Assembly: GCA_949752745.1 (NCBI GenBank)
Contig: OX457029.1
Location: 39,477,103-39,541,102 of the forward strand
Origin: Protula sp. h YS-2021
Lineage: Eukaryota; Annelida; Polychaeta; Sabellida; Serpulidae
Direction of reading: 5' to 3'
Length of the DNA stretch: 64,000 nucleotides
Shown here: one piece after another, positions 25,601-37,477 of the stretch
How positions within the stretch are numbered: the first letter of the stretch is position 1
Layout of the letters: the number at the start of each line of letters is the position of its first letter
Notes under the pieces: generated by a model
The model's input: the letters and a program-made list of their open reading frames with translations, nothing else
Told to the model about the DNA's origin: nothing
Databases searched by the model: none
Position numbers and translations under genes: made by a program

Positions 25601-28600
25601 CGTTTGCCTCGCAGGAGTGGGGGGAGGGGGGTCTATCCGTGCCCTTCCAATTATTAACATTACCCAGATTCTGTTTTACACGGATCTGTAAAAACGAAGA
25701 GATATCATTCTGTTTAGGTGTACGGCCAAAATTAATCTTATTTTGAGCTTTTCAGGCAATTAAGTGACAGATACTGTTGCCAGGTAAATGTGGTCATAAT
25801 TCAGTTGGGGCGGTTCAAAGTTGGTCTTCATTCAATTGTGGTCTTAGTTCAATTGTGTTCATATAATTAGTGCAGATACACATAATTTAAGAGTTGGTCT
25901 TGACTTGAGATGATGGTCTTAACCAAGGCTGGTCTGCAGTCAGAAACGGCGTTTACTTCAATAGCAACAAGGTTAACAAGGCCACGTACTTAAATGTGAA
26001 ATTAGTTTGCATTAAAAAATTTAGGTAAAATTATTGATGTGATTATTTAAATGTTATTCAAGTTCGAAACCAGAGTTTTTAACATATGGAAGCCTGACAT
26101 AGTTCCCGACCATTATCAGGTATTTCGCATTTCATAAAAAACCCGAACCTAAATGGGACATAGACTGCAATTCTAACCCTACTTGATAATGCTATGTTTT
26201 AGATAAAGCTTCTCCCCAAAAGAGGTATAAAAACTGGGGGCATGTTCGGGAAGTATTCCTGATGTGATATAAACTGGTACCCTGCAGAGAACCGTATTAT
26301 TACTTTATGCACCCTCTGCTGTTTCCCCAAAACTTTATCAATGGCATTACATTGAGAAAAAATATACATAAAGAAAAATATGAGAATGGATCTGATGTAA
26401 GAACGAAAAACAATCCACTATACTTACTTCTAATTTAGCTAATTATCTTAATAAGCAAATGTGGTACATACTGCCAGTAAATTATCCTAATTTTTCTACT
26501 GAAATTGTATCGATTTCGACCAAAGAGAAGATCTATTTAAGAAATCTCTTGTTTAAGAGATTATGTAGTCCTCTCATGGTCCTAAATCAAAGGCTGAAGG
26601 CGTGCACGTGAAATGATCAGGAAGCAATGTAAATGTTCTCACTTTTGTCTTTAGCTTTTATCCTCTGTTTTTTTTTTTTGTGAGAAAATTCGACAATTAA
26701 CAAAATCCTGTTATATCATGTAGAAAGTAATACATAAAAGTTTTCTCATAAACTAAACATGCAGTCCTCAGTCTTTTACCAAAAGAAGCTTTATTTTTTC
26801 AAAACATCCCTTTTTCATGGAGTGCGTTTACTCATTGAACAGTTTCTTCTATTTGAAAATATAAATCATATGTGCGGTGTTTTGGAAGATGCTACACACC
26901 AATAATGTTTGTTTGAGTCAAATAATATCCTGACAAACAACGATGTTGTGTCCATGTCAAATAATTATATATTTTTGAAAGCTGCACCGAGATTTTTAAA
27001 CGTCAAGGTCGTATAATTAGCCCTTGTCAGGCCTCCCAAACTCAACAATGAAAAAAGAACATAAAACAACTATTCTTGTCATTTTTGCTGCAGTCTTTCG
27101 ATTCAATAAGAGAAGGAAATTCAGTTCTTTTACTCGCCGTTTTCAAAACACTTTTTAACTTTAATTATCCACATCACGAGTTCTTTTTAATAAACTTATT
27201 CCACTGTTGCAAAATTGTGAACAGCATCAAGAATTTAACTGAAAGTTAATTCTTTTCCCTGTGATAAGTGCCCTGTTCATAGCTATATATATAACAAAAC
27301 CGTTTACTGTTAAAGTTCACAAAAGATTTGAAACAACTAAAAGAAAACCTGTTAGAAATGGCATTGTTATTTTGCCTTTAATTGAATCAACTGACCAAGC
27401 ACAAAGATCAATGAAAATGGTGTCTAAAACGCAGTAGCAAGGTGACATGTGCTTCGATGTAAATATTGCTTGTTTACGGCCTTAGTGTCCTGAAAACCAA
27501 TGATTTATGCCTTTCTACAGTAAAGCGTTCCTATTGGTTGAAATCTTCCCTTCACCTGTATAGTACCGCCCACTTGCATTTGTCTGCAGAAAGTGCAGCC
27601 ATAACGTAGTCATGCATGATTCGAACGGAATGATAACGAACTCCTTATACCATAGCAGCAGCAATCTGAGCTATTGCGATTTAGAAAAATTCAAAGTAAT
27701 AAAATTTAAAGCTGTTTGTTTACATGTCTGCACTTAACCAATGTTAAACTGGCTGGGAAAGTGTAAGAGATCAACTTTATGGAAGGTTAGCATTCAGTGA
27801 CCAAAATATAATGCAAAAAAAAAGAGCAAAAAAGTAAAACAATCAGATATATGATTGAATTTATTGCATTTATTATTACATTAATAAACTGCATTTATAG
27901 TTAGCAGTGAAGGGAAAGAATATAGTCACGTTATCTCGAATTATCTTGTAATCTTAATAAAATGTGTCATATATTTCCTGTAGTCTGTGCAACTCAATTC
28001 TACATATCTGAAATCGTTCTGAGATATCCTTAAATAATAGATATTTAAATTTGTTGGAGATATCAAAATCAAACTGGATATATGAACCTAACTTCTTTTT
28101 CTGAACGAATCTGAAAACGACATTTATGAGAGGCTGATAAGAAAATCGACAAACTTTTTATCCCTCACTCCCGAAATTAACAGAAAAAGGATATTTAGTA
28201 TTAATATTATTCACAATCATTTGAGTAGCGAATGAACATTCCAGCAAAAACACACGGCTCTCATTGGTTATCTGTCTCTTCTTCCTGCAACCGCAGAAAC
28301 AGATAACAGAATTCCTGCGCAAGTGTATGTCGAGATAACGTCTTAACCACGATGAAAGGCTTGAGTGGTTTAAAAGCATGCGCGGTAAAAAATACTCAAA
28401 GAACAACTCATTAGGTAACACAAAATGCGTCAAAACCGACTCAGCTGTCAGCAGTGGTGACATTTCTAGTGTCCATTAGCGAAGCAATTAACTCTAATAT
28501 GCTCGTTATTTATCACCCTTGTCACACCCAGGTCTGTGTTTTGTTTCTCGTTTTAATGCTGCTGCGGGATTGGACGAATTTTATGTGTTGACTGCACACG

Positions 28601-28884
28601 GATCCATGATGAATTTTAAAAACTTTTCTGAAGAAAAAAAAAACGCTTCTCCATCCGGTTCACATCTCAAAGCTAAGTAAATTCAAAAAGCAAACTTCAC
28701 TCGGTATTTTTATATTTTTGAATGTCTTGGCCACCCCTTTTGCTTTGCGCAGTTTGGAGTTCATATAGTCTACCGATACAAGAGGACCTGTAACCTGACG
28801 GCTATCATTCCACCAAATGGTTGATCTGCACATGTAAAATATTGCTGTGCATTACCTGTATTATTTCGGTAAACGGTGAGGAAA
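22668..28884. other. 6.2 kb without a recognisable gene
   Basis: AT-rich; if the Ig gene has upstream exons, this is probably its 5' intron or promoter region. G runs of 10-13 occur near 24,167, 24,552 and 25,044, the last followed by a C run at ~25,062. A 101-codon minus-strand frame at 28,158-28,463 contains no family I recognise. Confidence 0.45.
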
Positions 28885-29265
28885 AAAAAGCTCCCCTCTC
28901 CCCCGGCCAGAAGCCCCTCACCTTGCAGCACTAGGACAAAAGCCCCCCCCCCCCCCCCCTCTCCCTGAAAAAAGCCCCCAGGACAGAATTCCCCCCCCCT
29001 TTTTCATTTTCTTCAAGCCTGAGAGGACACTTGTTTTGATTTCAGTTGCAATACAGAATCAACCCCCTCCCCGTTCATTTCCTTTCTAGTTTTTCAAGCG
29101 TTTATTATCTTAACCTTACGGAGTTACGTATTAGCTCTGACCTGAGATGATACTTGTTTTGACTTCAATTGTGATTGCAATTTAAATATCACTCCCAAGA
29201 TTTGCAATTTGTCATTAAGTTAATAATTGCAATTCATCCATGCCCTCTGATGTGTTGCTGGGAAT

Positions 29266-30285
29266 CCGCGACATCTCGCATCTGGACATCTCGCATCTGG
29301 ACATCTCGCATCCGACAACTCGCATCTGGACATCTCGCATCTGGACATCTCGCATCCAAATGAAAAAGTGGACATCTCGCATCCGTGATTTTTTGCTTGA
29401 TTTATCAATGTGTTTTGGAGGTGGGGGGTAGGTGGTAATCATTTTATTTAGTGTATTTTGACATTGTAATTTACTACGATTTGTCATGGTCTTTTTTGGA
29501 TGGTGGGTCGCCCCTGGCACCTTGCTCCAAAACAGTGGTAACCGTACATTCATCGCGCTTGATTGCAGTGATCAGTGCCCAGATTGACAGATGTTTGTAT
29601 CCAAAGAGATGGTGTATATGTTATGTTGTTTGTGTATATGAAACCATCGAGACAAAGCTTAGGTTTGCCCCGAATACTTTCGATGAATTCCATTCTAATT
29701 TTACCATTCAATAGCAAACCCATGATTTTGGACATGCATCAAAGATAAATTTTTAAACATTGAATAGATCAGTGGGATTAATGGATGTGGATTCATTCTT
29801 AATACTGATCCGCCGCACGTTCATTAAATCCTTCATGCTTTTAAGTACCTCTTTCGAGGGATTAGCATATGTGGGTTCGCGCTACACCGGACGTTGAACT
29901 ACTCACTATGGCATTCACTGAGTACAAATGTAAGTCTAACTCTTGAATTACTCCGGAAACTGAACTGAGTTTTTTCAATTGATTTACTTAAATAACTTAC
30001 GTTTTGGAAACCCCTGTTAACATCATCAAGCAAAAATCTCACTTATAATTTATTTTTACTCAAATAACTTACGTTTTGGAAACCCCTGTAATTTATTTTC
30101 TGTATGAAGTTTCCCAAACACAGTGTTGAAGTTCCCCCTTAAAAACAGACTAAAATCACGGATGCGTGATGTCCACTTTTTCATTTGGATGCGAGATGTC
30201 CAGATGCGAGATGTCCAGATGCGAGTTGTCAGATGCGAGATGTCCAGATGCGAGATGTCCAGATGCGAGATGTCTGGATACCGTT
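29266..30285. mobile_element. Foldback element, arms of 15-bp GCATCTGGACATCTC repeats
   Basis: The left arm (29,266-29,392) has tandem GCATCTGGACATCTC units ending in GAAAAAGTGGACATCTCGCA then TCCGTGATTTTT. The right arm (30,155-30,285) is its reverse complement, starting AAATCACGGATGCGTGATGT and continuing with GAGATGTCCAGATGC units. Even the odd shortened unit (CCGACAACTCGC / GCGAGTTGTC) is conserved in both arms, so they share one origin. Interior sequence (~760 bp) has no transposase. The direct flanks (TGCAATTTAAATATCACTCC at ~29,178 and ~30,290) are repeated in the same orientation. Confidence 0.75.
29988..30092 (+). repeat. 28-bp direct repeat, 71 bp apart
   Basis: AAATAACTTACGTTTTGGAA followed by ACCCCTGT occurs at about 29,990 and again at 30,061, inside the foldback element interior. 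Confidence 0.8.
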
Positions 30286-31018
30286 GCTGGTGCAATTTAA
30301 ATATCACTCCCAAATTTCGCAATTTGTCATTGAAGTTGATAATTGCAATTTAAATATCACTCCTAAAATTCACAATCTGTCATTGAAGTTAATAGTTGCA
30401 ATTCATCAATGCTCTCTGATGTGTTGCTGTTGTTTTAATCACACGCAAAGCAACAAAACACTCTTTCATTTTAATTCTTTCAGTCTTTCAAGTCTTTATA
30501 AATAGCAATTGCAAATGGTTTGATTGCAACTCACAAAATTTGGTATATAAAGACAATATCCGTTGCAAGTTTCAACTCATGAAAATGGAAGTCATCAAGA
30601 ATATCGATTTGTGCAACTTGCTTGGTAATGTGATTTCTGTGATTTTGAATTCCTGTCCGATTCTATTTCAGCAATTTTGAATTCCTGTGCGATTTGATTT
30701 CTGTGTTTTAAGAAAGTGATACAATAAAGAAAGTTGGAAGTTTTTTTTTGTTTTATTGATCGACTTACATATTTTTATTATATGGTAACAGTTTTAATTA
30801 AAAATGAAATTGCAATTACCAGTAGTACCACGACCATCTTCCCCTCCCTTTCCCCGTCCACAGGGGAGTAGGAGAAGAAAGGGAATTTTTCGGGGGGGGG
30901 GGGGGCTTCTTTCCGGGAGGGGAGGGGCTTCCATCCGGGGGGCTTTTGCCCTAGTAATGCGGGGGAGGGGGCTTTTGACCCGGAGGGGGGAGAGGCTTTT
31001 GCCCATCTTCTGTCCTAC

Positions 31019-32489
31019 AATCATTTAGTTCGGATCCCGTTTCAGGTCACCGCAAAAATTGCAGTTGTTGTGTCGTTCCTCAATCGTTTTTTCGACATAT
31101 ATGTTGCTCCATAGCAGATATATCCTTCCACGATATAATCAGTAACACCTGTGCATTAAGGACACCTAACTAACTGATCCTTTTTGTCACCAATAGGGAG
31201 GTGGTGCCCAATAGACATGTAGAGGGTTTGTTTGAGGATCAAAACCAGAAATAACTAATTGTAATAAAACCTTTATTTCTTTGTTTGTTTCCCATGCCTC
31301 TTCATACAAACCAAGTTATTTGCAAAAAGAGTACTTTCCCCAGAAGCAATGGTCCAAGCACTGGCACATTTTACTGTGCATCCTAATAAACCGCGAGTAA
31401 ATTGTAGAATTAAGTTCATTGCTTTTCGAACGAATGCATGCACTTCTCATTTTATAAGGCTAATTATATCCTGTTCAAAACTAACCTCTTTCTTTTTCAA
31501 AATGTTTGCAGTTTTCGTTTTGCTAACACTTAACTTATCCGCTTACAGCGACAATTCATTCTCTTTCTTTTTGTTCCTCCCATGCTTTAATTGCAATTAC
31601 TTTTTTAGTACCGACTTAGCCAAGAACTCGTCTTTTATACATATTGCTAAGCACTTAAGATCGGGTGCACCATAAATTCAAAGAGCAAGAATTGTAGCGT
31701 TTACTCGGGAGACTGACCCAAAATTGCAATTAACCTGGCCCTCCTCCCCTCACCCCTGTCTAGATACATCCCACAAAACCCCTTTAGCGTAGCTTGATAC
31801 GCTGGAGTCTGGAAGGGTAAGCACGAAGGGATTGCAACCAATAATCTACTCCGTGAAAAGCGGCTAATGTTCATTGTTTGCTTTCTGAGACATAAGACTG
31901 CTGTCCTTAATATACAGATCGAATAAAGTGTAAGAGTCGACTCGCGGGCAAAAATCCTGTCCTTTGTCCTTAACACCAAGGTGTCCTCATTATACAAGTT
32001 TTCTTAGTATGGAAGTCAGTGGGATTTCAAAACAGTCTGGCGTGAACTCACCCTTAAAATGAAGAAAAGCATATTTTTGTGTTTAATCTCGCTACGACCT
32101 TGCTATCTCTGTCAAGATTGATCAAAGTGAAGTAAATCCGTTACTACAACCTGTCCAACCTCTCCCCAGTTGCAAATCCAAATTAAAGGTCATGGCCGCC
32201 TAACGCCGATATCTGCATTTCATCTGCTCATAAATAAAGACATATGCAAACTACATTTCACCCTCCTCTTCCACGCCCATCCCCTTCCCCGCATTTCCTT
32301 TTTCTATTTTTGATAATAGTTCTGTTTTAAACACAAACGCCAAGGTCACAAAAAGAGCTATGCCACACCATCAAATGCCACACCCATGTGTTGCAATTTT
32401 TAAATCTTTTTCTACACTTTCCGCAATGTACCAGACATAAATTCTTTGGATGTGGAGTACTTCTTATATATCATCTATTGGAATAGTTT
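31019..32489. other. No gene recognised
   Basis: AT-rich with scattered TTGCAATT words (for example ~31,590 and ~31,721) that recur throughout 29-33 kb. Frames of about 100 codons here show no family signature. Confidence 0.45.
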
Positions 32490-33466
32490 TCCAGACATTT
32501 TGTCGCAGACATTTTTTCGAGAGACACTTTGTCGAGAGACATTTTGTCGAAAGTGATATTAGAGACATTTTGTCGAAATTTATGTTGGGTTCTTGAAACT
32601 AATTAAAAAAATTGAGTGGGGTTGTTTAAACAATTAAAAACAGAAACTCGTAAAAACGTTTCATTTCACCGTCCCCGTCACACATCAACATCAAAATTTA
32701 CAAACAGTAGCTATGACAAATTTCACAAGTCAAATATGAAGTTCATTCTTCGTCTTACCATCCACACAAAACGTAAAAACAATGTTTATCACAGTATTGT
32801 CGAATTTCGCAAGTTGCGTCACTAGTTCATTCGCAAGTTGCATCACTAATCACAGATGCAAGAACAACTCTGGTCAGGGAAGAGGTTACACTCTCTCCTT
32901 TCAAGTACTGCATTGCAATTGACAAGTACAAATTATGAACAGTTGTGAGAATGACTCTGGTCTGTGATGGGATCAAGCCTCATTTCTATTAAGTAGTAAT
33001 TGCAACTAACAAGTGCAAATTGATAATAAGTGTAAGAATGACTCTGGTCTTTGCTGGAATCATACTTAATTTGTTTGATCTACTGTTGCAATCAAGAATT
33101 GAAATTCAGAATTACAAATATATAGCAGCTGATTCGTTTTACATATTTATTGCAATTAATAACTATACTTAAAACAATTTAAAGGAATGACGCTGGTTTC
33201 CAGAGATATTTATGAAGAATCTTTTCATCTGTTTGATTGCAATTTACTGCCAAAAACATTACTTATTAAAGAGCTTTGATTTGAGGCACGTTTTAATGTT
33301 TGAGTGAAAAATGTATTAAAATTATTTTTATTAAGAAAGGAATCAAACCACCTTCCAAAAAATCGGCTGTAAAAAATCATACATTTCGACAAAATTCTCG
33401 AATATCACTTTCGACAAATGAGCCCTCGACAAAATGCCTCTCGACAAAATGTCGTGGACTCATGGG
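32490..33466. mobile_element. Foldback element, arms of ~17-bp GAGACATTTTGTCGA repeats
   Basis: The left arm (32,492-32,581) repeats GAGAGACATTTTGTCGA with small variations and includes GTCGAAAGTGATATTAGAGA. The right arm (33,382-33,460) carries the reverse complement (TCTCGAATATCACTTTCGAC, CCTCGACAAAATGCCTCTCG). About 800 bp of non-coding AT-rich DNA lies between. The build matches the neighbouring GCATCTGGACATCTC foldback element although the arm sequences differ. Confidence 0.75.
32860..33260 (+). repeat. 87-bp degenerate tandem repeat with TTGCAATT words
   Basis: ACTCTGGTC recurs at exactly 87-bp spacing (32,871; 32,958; 33,045) and again diverged at ~33,194 (CGCTGGTTT). Each unit also carries a TTGCAATT/TTGCAACT word followed by ACAAGT(A/G)CAAATT. 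It forms the interior of the foldback element. Confidence 0.65.
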
Positions 33467-33977
33467 AATACAGCGGATATAAAATATCAGTTTTCGCGTT
33501 TTTGCTGTTACTCTTGCAAACGTCGCCCTGCCCTTAATTTTCACTGTTTGTAAAGTCAAGATTATATGTTAACAATAGAGTATTACTTCATTTGCCATCC
33601 CCATACCCAATGCCTTGATCTCGATGAAATCCATATCACAATACGGCCTGGATCTAAACCTTTTGTACAGATAAAAACTAACAACATTAGAATGGAAAAG
33701 TAAATAAATCCTAGTAACTAACTTCAGCCAAACATCGATACTTCATTCTAACAATTATTTAATTAGTTTTGAAAACGGACCTCTGGAAAAACGGTTTAGG
33801 ACAGGCAACAACTTGAACAAGTATTTTATATTGTGATGCATGAAAAATACACTCTTTTTATAACGGTACGTTGAAATTGCCAATGCCTACGCTCTCTTTA
33901 TAATTATAAAAATTGAAGCAACGATCACAGAACCACAGTGGTCTACCTCTCTAGCCGCTTCGCCCAAAACGGCCAGC
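33467..33977. other. No gene recognised; leads into retroelement
   Basis: AT-rich flank. Composition becomes clearly more GC-rich at about 33,960, marking the retroelement copy. Confidence 0.45.
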
Positions 33978-34472
33978 ATGAAAGGGGAGCCATCATCTCT
34001 GGCCACACTCATGATCCACGTGAAGGATTATGGGCATAGTAGTCCGGAGCGCGAATCAACGTCCCCCGGGGGCATGCAGGTTAGAGGTAGAAGTCGCAGA
34101 CGCTTGATATCTTCCTCATCCTCTAGCGATCACCGAGTCCGCAGGCTCATCACCGCCCCGCCGACCAAGGGAGGAAGTCGGGTGTCCAGTCGGCGTCGCG
34201 GCGTCGCACGCCCACTCTCCGACAGTGAAGCGGAACGCAGGGCACGACCGAGAGCAGAGCGAGGCCTACATACCTCGCCATTCAAGCACCCGGAATGTGG
34301 CGACTGGCAAAGATCACCGCGGAAATGCGACGTGTCCCCATGGAGAGGTGCACGGAAAAGGAGGTACTTTTCAGATGAAGGTTCCCCCAGCAGGGGAAGT
34401 GAGGAAGTGGGCTCGGCCACAACGGTCAACCCTCTGGATATCATGTTTCGCGACGTCGCAGAAGTGATATAG
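33978..34472 (+). pseudogene. Ser/Arg-rich first frame of the DIRS-like element
   Basis: A 164-codon frame rich in Arg and Ser (RGRSRRR, a run of six Ser, RRRGVARPLSDSEAERR). Low-complexity basic N-terminal regions of this kind are common in DIRS gag-like ORF1 products. It is separated from the next frame by stops at ~34,470-34,600. Confidence 0.5.
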
Positions 34473-34609
34473 AGATTCTCAAATGCTCAAGTAGGCAAAC
34501 CCCTGAAGGAGACGCAATCTAGTTTCAGATTGGCCTCTGACAGGCCGCGGGAGCAGGGCCCAGAATTTATGGCACTCGATACAGCAGCGGATATTTTGGA
34601 TGCCATCTG

Positions 34610-35584
34610 TTGAAAGAGGCGAATTATTTTCAATCAAAGGACTCGAATTTTAGGCAGGCTCTGGACTTCGGCAAAACTCACACCTCGTCCACAATGCGCG
34701 TTGCGCGAACGGCCTACAGACCATCGGACAGCGCAGTCAATTTCGAGCCACTCACGTATCCTAAGCACGTCCCAACCTGGTTACCTGTGGTCCGCCAAGA
34801 GAGCAAGGTGACGATAAAAGACAGGGACCTCAGCTACATCGACGGCACCGCGAAAACACGGCTACAGGTGCTCTCATTTATTGAATATGTAAATCAGACC
34901 TTGGTGGGTGGATCTCTGGAGTTCGATGCATCCATAGTGACCAAGCTCATTGGGTGTCTTGTGCGCTGGACAAAAAATCTTATTAAGTTGCACACTGCAC
35001 TGCTGTCGTCCAGCATTCAGCTACGCACGGACAATGTGCTCCAACGCTGTAAACTCCCACAGGACAAGATATCCCAGTTGCGGCACTCAGAATACGTGGG
35101 GCAAGCACAACTGTTCCCAGATGACCTACTGGAAGAGCTCAGCGGCCGGCACATCCAGGACCTCCAGAATTGCGCGCTACACGAGGTGACAACTACAGGT
35201 GACAACTACAGTCAGCAGCAGGCCAGACCCTATCACGAGAACTGGCTCGCTGCAGCAGAACATCTAAATTATTGCGTAACATTGTCAGATATCAGGGACA
35301 AAGTGCTGCGCGCAAACTCCTTGTCCGTAGGAGGCAGACTCACACACTTTTGGCTAAGACGGAAAGAACTGGGGGCACCAACTAAGGTAGTGCGGTGGCT
35401 AAGGTACGACTACCCGCTCACATTCCGCAAAGTAAACGGTCAAGTGCAGCCCATCAGTCTGACTCAAAAAGCAAACCCGAGTCGTGTGCCCTCATACGGC
35501 CAGGGAACGGAAAAGCAGGCAGCACTCACGGATAAGCTGGACAAATTATTAGAAAAAGGAGCATGTTCTTCAGGGTTTTCTTGA
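34610..35584 (+). pseudogene. gag-like region running into the N-terminus of RT
   Basis: A 324-codon open frame, the longest in the element. The middle part is an uncharacterised gag-like helical region; the last ~90 codons (GGRLTHFWLRRKELGAPTKV ... LLEKGACSSGF) match the conserved lead-in to DIRS-type reverse transcriptase, where Gly-Arg-Leu, the trailing Trp/aliphatic block and KGA followed by GF precede RT motif 1. The frame then breaks within a T-rich heptamer at about 35,575, and RT continues in another frame. Confidence 0.65.
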
Positions 35585-36310
35585 CGGCAAAAAGAGCGGA
35601 GGGCTGGCACCTCATAACAGACTTGAAACCATTAAACGTGCTTTTGGCAACCTCAACATTCAAAATGGACACTTGCCAGGACATCCGCAAGACGGTCAGT
35701 CGGGGTATGTGGGCCACCTAGATCGATCTGACAGACGCGTTCTTGCACATAAGACCAGCACACTACAAATACCTGTGTTTTTAGGTATTGGTGCAGGGAG
35801 TACAGGTATTGGTACCGCGCGCTACCCTTTGGACTGGCACCGGCACCTTGAATCTTCAGCAAGGCAATGCGCTCAGTGAAGTCGTGGGAGCGAGAGCAGT
35901 TGATGCTGCTGTTCCAACACCTAGACGATTGGCTGAACGCGGAGCGTCGAGCTGGGGTTACTGGTAAACTTAGAGAAGTCGGAGATAGAACCCAAACAGG
36001 TAATTGTGTTCCTAAGGGACGTATTCGATTTCACAGTCGGACGAGTATTTCCGTCACCAGACAGAATCCAGAAGTTTCAAAATATCATGTTGATGCTGGA
36101 AAATAGGTGGGTACCCGTAACCGTAGCGAAAACGTTACTGGGATTGTTAGTAGCAACAGAAAAAAAACGGTGCCCATGGGGCGCCTCCATTTCCGGGGCT
36201 ACCAGCATGCGGTGCGAGAGGCACTCAACAGGGGTTGCGACCCACGCAACAAGTTCAGACTTCCGCCATGGGCAACAGACGATCTCCGGTGGTGGTTAAC
36301 ATAGTCCATC
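35585..36310 (+). pseudogene. Fragmented reverse transcriptase / RNase H of DIRS-like element
   Basis: Reading across at least three frame changes gives successive RT motifs: a LITDLKPLN block (~35,617), DLTDAFLHI (~35,725), ALPFGLAPAP (~35,820), a HLDDWL catalytic site (~35,918) and a downstream FLRDVFDF block (~36,010). The connection region GRLHFRGYQHAVREAL (~36,180) leads toward RNase H and ends near RWWL (~36,295). Two in-frame stops and the frame changes rule out function. Confidence 0.65.
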
Positions 36311-36600
36311 TGACGCAAGGGACCCCATGTACCATACCTGGATGAGTTCCTGTCTAAACTAATAAGAAATGTTCGTTTGCAGAGACCGCCCCCAGTAACC
36401 GGAGCGACCATGGAAGACATATTGGTAGGTTGCTGGCAATCCCCTAACCCTTTCACTCGGTTTTACTTGCAGGACGACAGGCACGATTCCGTGTCAAAGC
36501 TGTACCACATGCCATTCGTAATAAGTAACACTGTGATAAAAGAAAATGCTAAGGTGGGGTCACTTATGTTGTAGGGTCAAAGGCAAGGGCTATAGGGGTC

Positions 36601-37060
36601 ACAGCGGAGCAAGGGCAAGGCCGTGAAGGGGCGAAGTAAAGGGAGCAACCCGCAGACCCGCCCCCACGAGTGAAAAGCTGCCGCCAAAATGAACTGGCCA
36701 TGAGAGGGCAGACTTTCGGACTGATTAGGTTGTATCTTTTTACAAGTCGGTAACGCAGGGGAATAGCAGAGCGGACAGCGAGTTACTCATGTGCTCCTAC
36801 GAGGTGACAGCAGCTGACAGCTGTGGAGCTGGCGTGGGGGATGACAGTGGGCCGCTCAAATGCACCGAAGAGCGCTCACATCATCCCGGGGAGGCGCAAG
36901 AGTAACACAACAGGATGGCGCGGGGAGATGGGGCCCAAGGAGGGCACACCTGGGAGCACACGAGTAACGCAATGCGCCCACCGGGCACACGTGTTGTAAC
37001 ACGGTGCAAAAACAGTAAAATTTCAAGGTTTTTCGAATTCTGATGATATCTTTCATAGTG
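36601..37060. other. GC-rich tail 3' of the DIRS-like remnant
   Basis: Composition stays GC-rich to about 37,000 and then drops. Possibly the retroelement's untranslated tail; nothing specific is recognisable. Confidence 0.35.
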
Positions 37061-37332
37061 TGGATTCAGTATTAGGTGCCTTGACGAGACACAGCCATGC
37101 ATAGCATATAGACCGCACGCGATCGTCCAGTGAAAAAAAGGGAGGGAGCAAATTTCCGCGTAGGTGTTCACACACACACTGATAGGAAGAGAATACTAGT
37201 GTCGGGAAACTGACAGAAATAAAACAATGAATTGTTACTAGAAGTTTTAGTTATTGTCATGTTTAACTGAAGGGATGTGCACCCGAAGGGGGTAATACCC
37301 TAGACTTGCCATACCACTAGTTAAATCTATTT

Positions 37333-37477
37333 CAAAGCATCGAGTCGATCCAACGGCAGCTGCAAGGCATTTGTATCAACAAAATGCCCATTTTTATTCC
37401 CCATTAAAAAGGGTTTTTGTTTTGTACAAATGATGTAGCTGTTTAGTTGGATCGAGCCGATGCTTACAACAGCCAGT
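37333..37477. mobile_element. Palindromic MITE, ~138 bp
   Basis: AAGCATCGAGTCGATCCAAC (~37,337) is matched by GTTGGATCGAGCCGATGCTT (~37,452) on the opposite strand with two mismatches, and the inner sequence pairs imperfectly, so almost the whole unit folds into one hairpin. A partial copy (TTTTCAAAGCATCCGTTCGA) lies at ~37,690. No coding capacity. Confidence 0.7.

Larger units (their letters stand above)
28885..31018. mobile_element. Large inverted-repeat element with CAAAAGCCCCC subrepeat arms
   Basis: The left arm (~28,885-28,995) has C-rich words such as CACTAGGACAAAAGCCCCCC; the right arm (~30,885-31,018) carries the reverse complement (GGGGGGCTTTTGCCCTAGTAA and related units). The arms are short tandem arrays of a ~25-30-bp unit in opposite orientation, about 2 kb apart, and they enclose the foldback element at 29,266-30,285. 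Likely a foldback/MITE-type element; poly-C and poly-G runs of 14-17 nt inside the arms make the exact ends uncertain. Confidence 0.55.
33978..36600 (+). mobile_element. Decayed DIRS-like (tyrosine-recombinase class) retrotransposon remnant
   Basis: A GC-rich island in AT-rich flanks reads in order: a Ser/Arg-rich first frame, a gag-like frame, reverse transcriptase and the start of the RNase H region, all on the plus strand. RT motifs seen in separate frames include GWHLITDLKPLN, IDLTDAFLHI, YRALPFGLAPAP and HLDDWL (the YxDD active-site region with His in place of Tyr). The LPFGLAPAP and DDWL wording favours DIRS/Ngaro-type RT over Gypsy or LINE. Several frameshifts and in-frame stops (around 35,575-35,870) separate these pieces, so it is dead. 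No tyrosine recombinase or terminal repeats were found, so the copy is also 3'-truncated. Confidence 0.75.

Noticed and set aside
28158..28463. 101-codon minus-strand open frame
   Set aside because: No domain, no splice context and no composition change relative to its flanks.
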